Shown here in pieces: positions 63,701 through 64,000 of a stretch of 64,000 nt of DNA. Both the position numbers and the translations under genes were made by a program. Under the pieces are notes generated by a model. It worked only from the letters and a program-made list of their open reading frames with translations. It did no database searches and was not told the origin of the DNA. Each line of letters starts with the position of its first letter. The first letter of the stretch is position 1. Source of the DNA: Diploscapter coronatus (taxonomy: Eukaryota > Nematoda > Chromadorea > Rhabditida > Rhabditidae); contig OZ038422.1 in assembly GCA_964036155.1 (NCBI GenBank), forward strand, positions 39,889,201 to 39,953,200. The letters are read 5' to 3'.

Positions 63701-63968
63701 AACATCTGCTTATGAAAAAGAAAGAATAGACCATACGAAAATCAGATTGAATGAATTATTCTAGCCTATTTCTCGTAGCTATTCTTCAACATTGAATGAG
63801 ATTGTTATGAATCTTTAGAGGTGAAAATTCAAAGTCAGATGCTTATGAAGCATAAACATGGCGACTGAATCGCTACATAAATTTCCCCGATTTCATTTCG
63901 CATTTTTCAAAAACATAATAAACTGGTTTGAGCTCCTCGGCAATTAAACTGCTGCTGGCATTATTCAT
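60795..63968 (-). CDS. Globin-domain protein with long N-terminal extension
   Basis: The globin fold is at the C-terminus: LTMAQIHLIRSLWRQVYTSK, then DSFVKAHSKAMAELIDQIVE with a likely distal His (E7). The proximal His (F8) follows in NVGRVHARILRGELT, then WNTLAETIIDCTLEW and KGWALIVAFAIEKIKAGHHE. The stop is TGA 60795-60797. Exons upstream encode a polar Ser/Pro/Glu-rich extension of over 100 residues (SETLRSSPLPPPEIEWTSMS, DEDTSSTASPRKQASEKARQ). The proposed first exon starts at 63968 (MNNASSSLIAEELKP), 32 bases from the window edge, so more 5' sequence may be missing. Nematodes have many such globin (glb) genes, several thought to be neuronal oxygen or redox sensors. Heme-contact His residues are present, so heme binding is expected. 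Confidence 0.85.
61551..61633. repeat. Segment resembling the csn-7 intron repeat
   Basis: The block with AAAAAGGTGTGCTCTTTTCC and CTCTCGATATGTCAT loosely resembles the inside of the inverted-repeat element at 33341-33472. It may be a diverged relative. Confidence 0.25.
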
Positions 63969-64000
63969 CGTTCGAGAAATGCTATAAAATTTCCGAAATC

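Overview
The window looks like nuclear DNA from a nematode. It is AT-rich, and its genes are broken into small exons by introns with short TTTTCAG/TTTTAG acceptors. Most genes also have an unpaired splice acceptor a few bases before the start codon, which is the signature of spliced-leader trans-splicing. Three genes (34397-34998, 33806-34249, 32035-33641) lie on one strand only about 150-165 bp apart, as in nematode operons. An innexin, a long N-extended globin and a two-finger MYT1/ZTF-11 factor fit this. The species is not identifiable from the sequence alone.

Layout. 1-13.7 kb is a rearranged accessory block. Two convergent kelch genes form an inverted duplication: 1725-2989 (+) has an F-box in front of the kelch part, and 9451-12297 (-) has a complete HSP70 nucleotide-binding domain in front of it. 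Between them is a secreted helical protein gene (4072-6671, -). The HSP70-kelch gene lies antisense inside a ~5 kb intron of a small three-exon gene (8079-13700, +), flanked by ~205 bp inverted repeats. 14.1-17.0 kb is a SMYD-type SET/MYND methyltransferase (+), 17.2-18.8 kb an innexin (-), and 21.3-25.4 kb a ztf-11/MYT1 CCHHC zinc-finger factor (-) with a ~6.6 kb gene-free upstream region.

32.0-41.6 kb is a housekeeping run, all on the minus strand. In transcription order it holds eIF2 beta, an unrecognised protein, cytochrome c1, PSMG4, SDHAF4 and CSN7. PPAN/SSF1 (42.2-44.7 kb, +) diverges from eIF2 beta, and a hAT-like MITE sits between their starts. Tropomodulin (46.4-52.2 kb, +) has three phase-compatible alternative first exons. 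54.2-59.1 kb (-) is a PWWP-domain, AT-hook, cysteine-rich chromatin-type protein. 60.8-64.0 kb (-) is a globin-domain protein.

The core genes are ordinary. They cover translation initiation (eIF2 beta), ribosome assembly (PPAN), respiration (CYC1, SDHAF4), proteostasis (PSMG4, CSN7), gap junctions (innexin) and actin pointed-end capping (tropomodulin). The unusual part is the first 13.7 kb: a domain-swapped kelch pair, nesting, and dispersed inverted and direct repeats. Exon boundaries were worked out by hand from GT-AG sites, reading-frame phase and family resemblance. No alignment or transcript data were available.
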